Assembly: GCA_029777215.1 (NCBI GenBank)
Contig: JAKOSQ010000134.1
Coordinates: 1 to 6,018 of the forward strand
DNA length: 6,018 bases
Direction of reading: 5' to 3'
Origin: Bacillota bacterium
GTDB taxonomy: Bacteria > Bacillota > Clostridia > Oscillospirales > Oscillospiraceae
The notes under the pieces were generated by a model, which was not told the origin of the DNA, ran no database searches, and worked only from the letters and a program-made list of their open reading frames with translations. Below, in pieces: positions 5,591-6,018 of this stretch (positions are counted from its first letter, which is position 1; every line of letters begins with the position of its first letter). A program made the translations under genes and the position numbers.

Positions 5591-6018
5591 ATGGACAGAA
5601 AAAAGCAGTGCCTCGTGCTGGCAATCGTTTTTGCTGTGAATATCGCCGCGATCACGCTCGTGGCCGGCGCGGAGGCGGCCTCGCACAAAAAAGGCTCGTC
5701 CGGCAACACGGTGAGCCAAATCCAGACGGCCCTCAAAAAGCAGGGCTTCTATACCGGCGCAGTCGACGGCAATTACGGCAGCGCCACGGAGTCGGCAGTC
5801 AAGGCGTTCCAGCAGGACCGCGGGCTCACGCCGGACGGCAAGGCCGGCGCGTGGACGCTTAAAGCGCTGGGCATCAAGGACAGCGACAGCTCCGCCCAGA
5901 GCGCCGACAACGGCGACGTTGCGCTTCTGGCGCGGCTCATCTCCGCCGAGGCCCGCGGCGAGCCGTATTCGGGCCAGGTCGCGGTCGGCGCGGTTGTTTT
6001 AAACCGCGTGGAGCACCC
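5591..6018 (+). CDS. sleB: Spore cortex-lytic enzyme SleB-like hydrolase, N-terminal part (3' end outside window)
   Basis: SleB is made in the forespore, exported, and cleaves cortex peptidoglycan (as a lytic transglycosylase) during spore germination. The window shows 142 codons. Residues 1-30 form a signal peptide: charged MDRKK, hydrophobic core and a probable cleavage near AGAEAA. A PG_binding_1 domain spans about 39-94, with VSQIQTALKKQGFY, GNYGSATESAVKAFQ and LTPDGKAGAWT typical of the fold. After a Ser/Asp-rich linker the Hydrolase_2 domain starts near 109 with LISAEARGEPYSGQVAVGAV (116-135); Glu120 is the likely catalytic acid, with Glu124 also conserved. Secretion signal plus peptidoglycan-binding domain favours SleB over CwlJ, which lacks both. 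The missing end leaves open a related vegetative SleB-like hydrolase. No convincing sporulation promoter is visible. ypeB often follows sleB but would be outside the window. Confidence 0.88.
   Translation, partial: MDRKKQCLVLAIVFAVNIAAITLVAGAEAASHKKGSSGNTVSQIQTALKKQGFYTGAVDGNYGSATESAVKAFQQDRGLTPDGKAGAWTLKALGIKDSDSSAQSADNGDVALLARLISAEARGEPYSGQVAVGAVVLNRVEH

Noticed and set aside
3659..5719. Antisense frames of 322 and 358 codons opposite thrS
   Set aside because: Valine- and alanine-rich mirror frames of a certain thrS gene; no family resemblance and no ribosome site.
5545..5862. 105-codon frame overlapping sleB
   Set aside because: It is a shadow of sleB in another frame; the sleB frame gives signal peptide and domain motifs.

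Overview
This is a chromosomal housekeeping segment, most likely from a GC-rich, endospore-forming member of the class Clostridia (an Oscillospirales-like gut anaerobe is my best guess). The evidence is a DUF4317 protein (a Firmicutes/Clostridia family), a T-box leader in front of a threonyl-tRNA synthetase gene, a ThrRS without the N-terminal TGS domain, a SleB-type spore cortex hydrolase, strong Shine-Dalgarno sites, and codons ending mostly in G or C. All genes lie on the + strand. Nothing points to phage, plasmid, insertion sequence, CRISPR or recent transfer.

Layout, left to right. (1) The window opens inside ftsH and covers the peptidase domain and C-terminal tail of this membrane AAA+ zinc protease (2-736), followed by a GC-rich hairpin (742-765). 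(2) A complete DUF4317 gene of unknown function (819-1952). (3) A good housekeeping promoter (1981-2009) drives ychF (2061-3158), the ribosome-associated P-loop NTPase of the Obg/OLA1 family; an AT-rich terminator-like hairpin follows (3214-3256). (4) The 536-base gap between ychF and thrS holds a cluster of inverted repeats (3271-3361), a near-consensus promoter (3377-3405) and a threonine T-box leader with antiterminator and terminator (about 3413-3660). (5) thrS (3695-5449) encodes the 584-residue threonyl-tRNA synthetase and ends at a strong, probably bidirectional terminator (5492-5539). (6) sleB starts at 5591 and runs off the right edge: signal peptide, peptidoglycan-binding domain and the start of the hydrolase domain.

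The genes appear to be mostly separate transcription units rather than one operon: terminator-like hairpins follow ftsH, ychF and thrS, and ychF and thrS have their own promoters. In the best-supported circuit, uncharged tRNA-Thr binds the thrS leader, stabilises the antiterminator and turns on ThrRS synthesis. I found no novel multi-gene system. The items most worth a second look are the unknown DUF4317 protein, the detailed T-box architecture (including an uncertain specifier codon), the TGS-less ThrRS and the structured DNA upstream of the thrS promoter.
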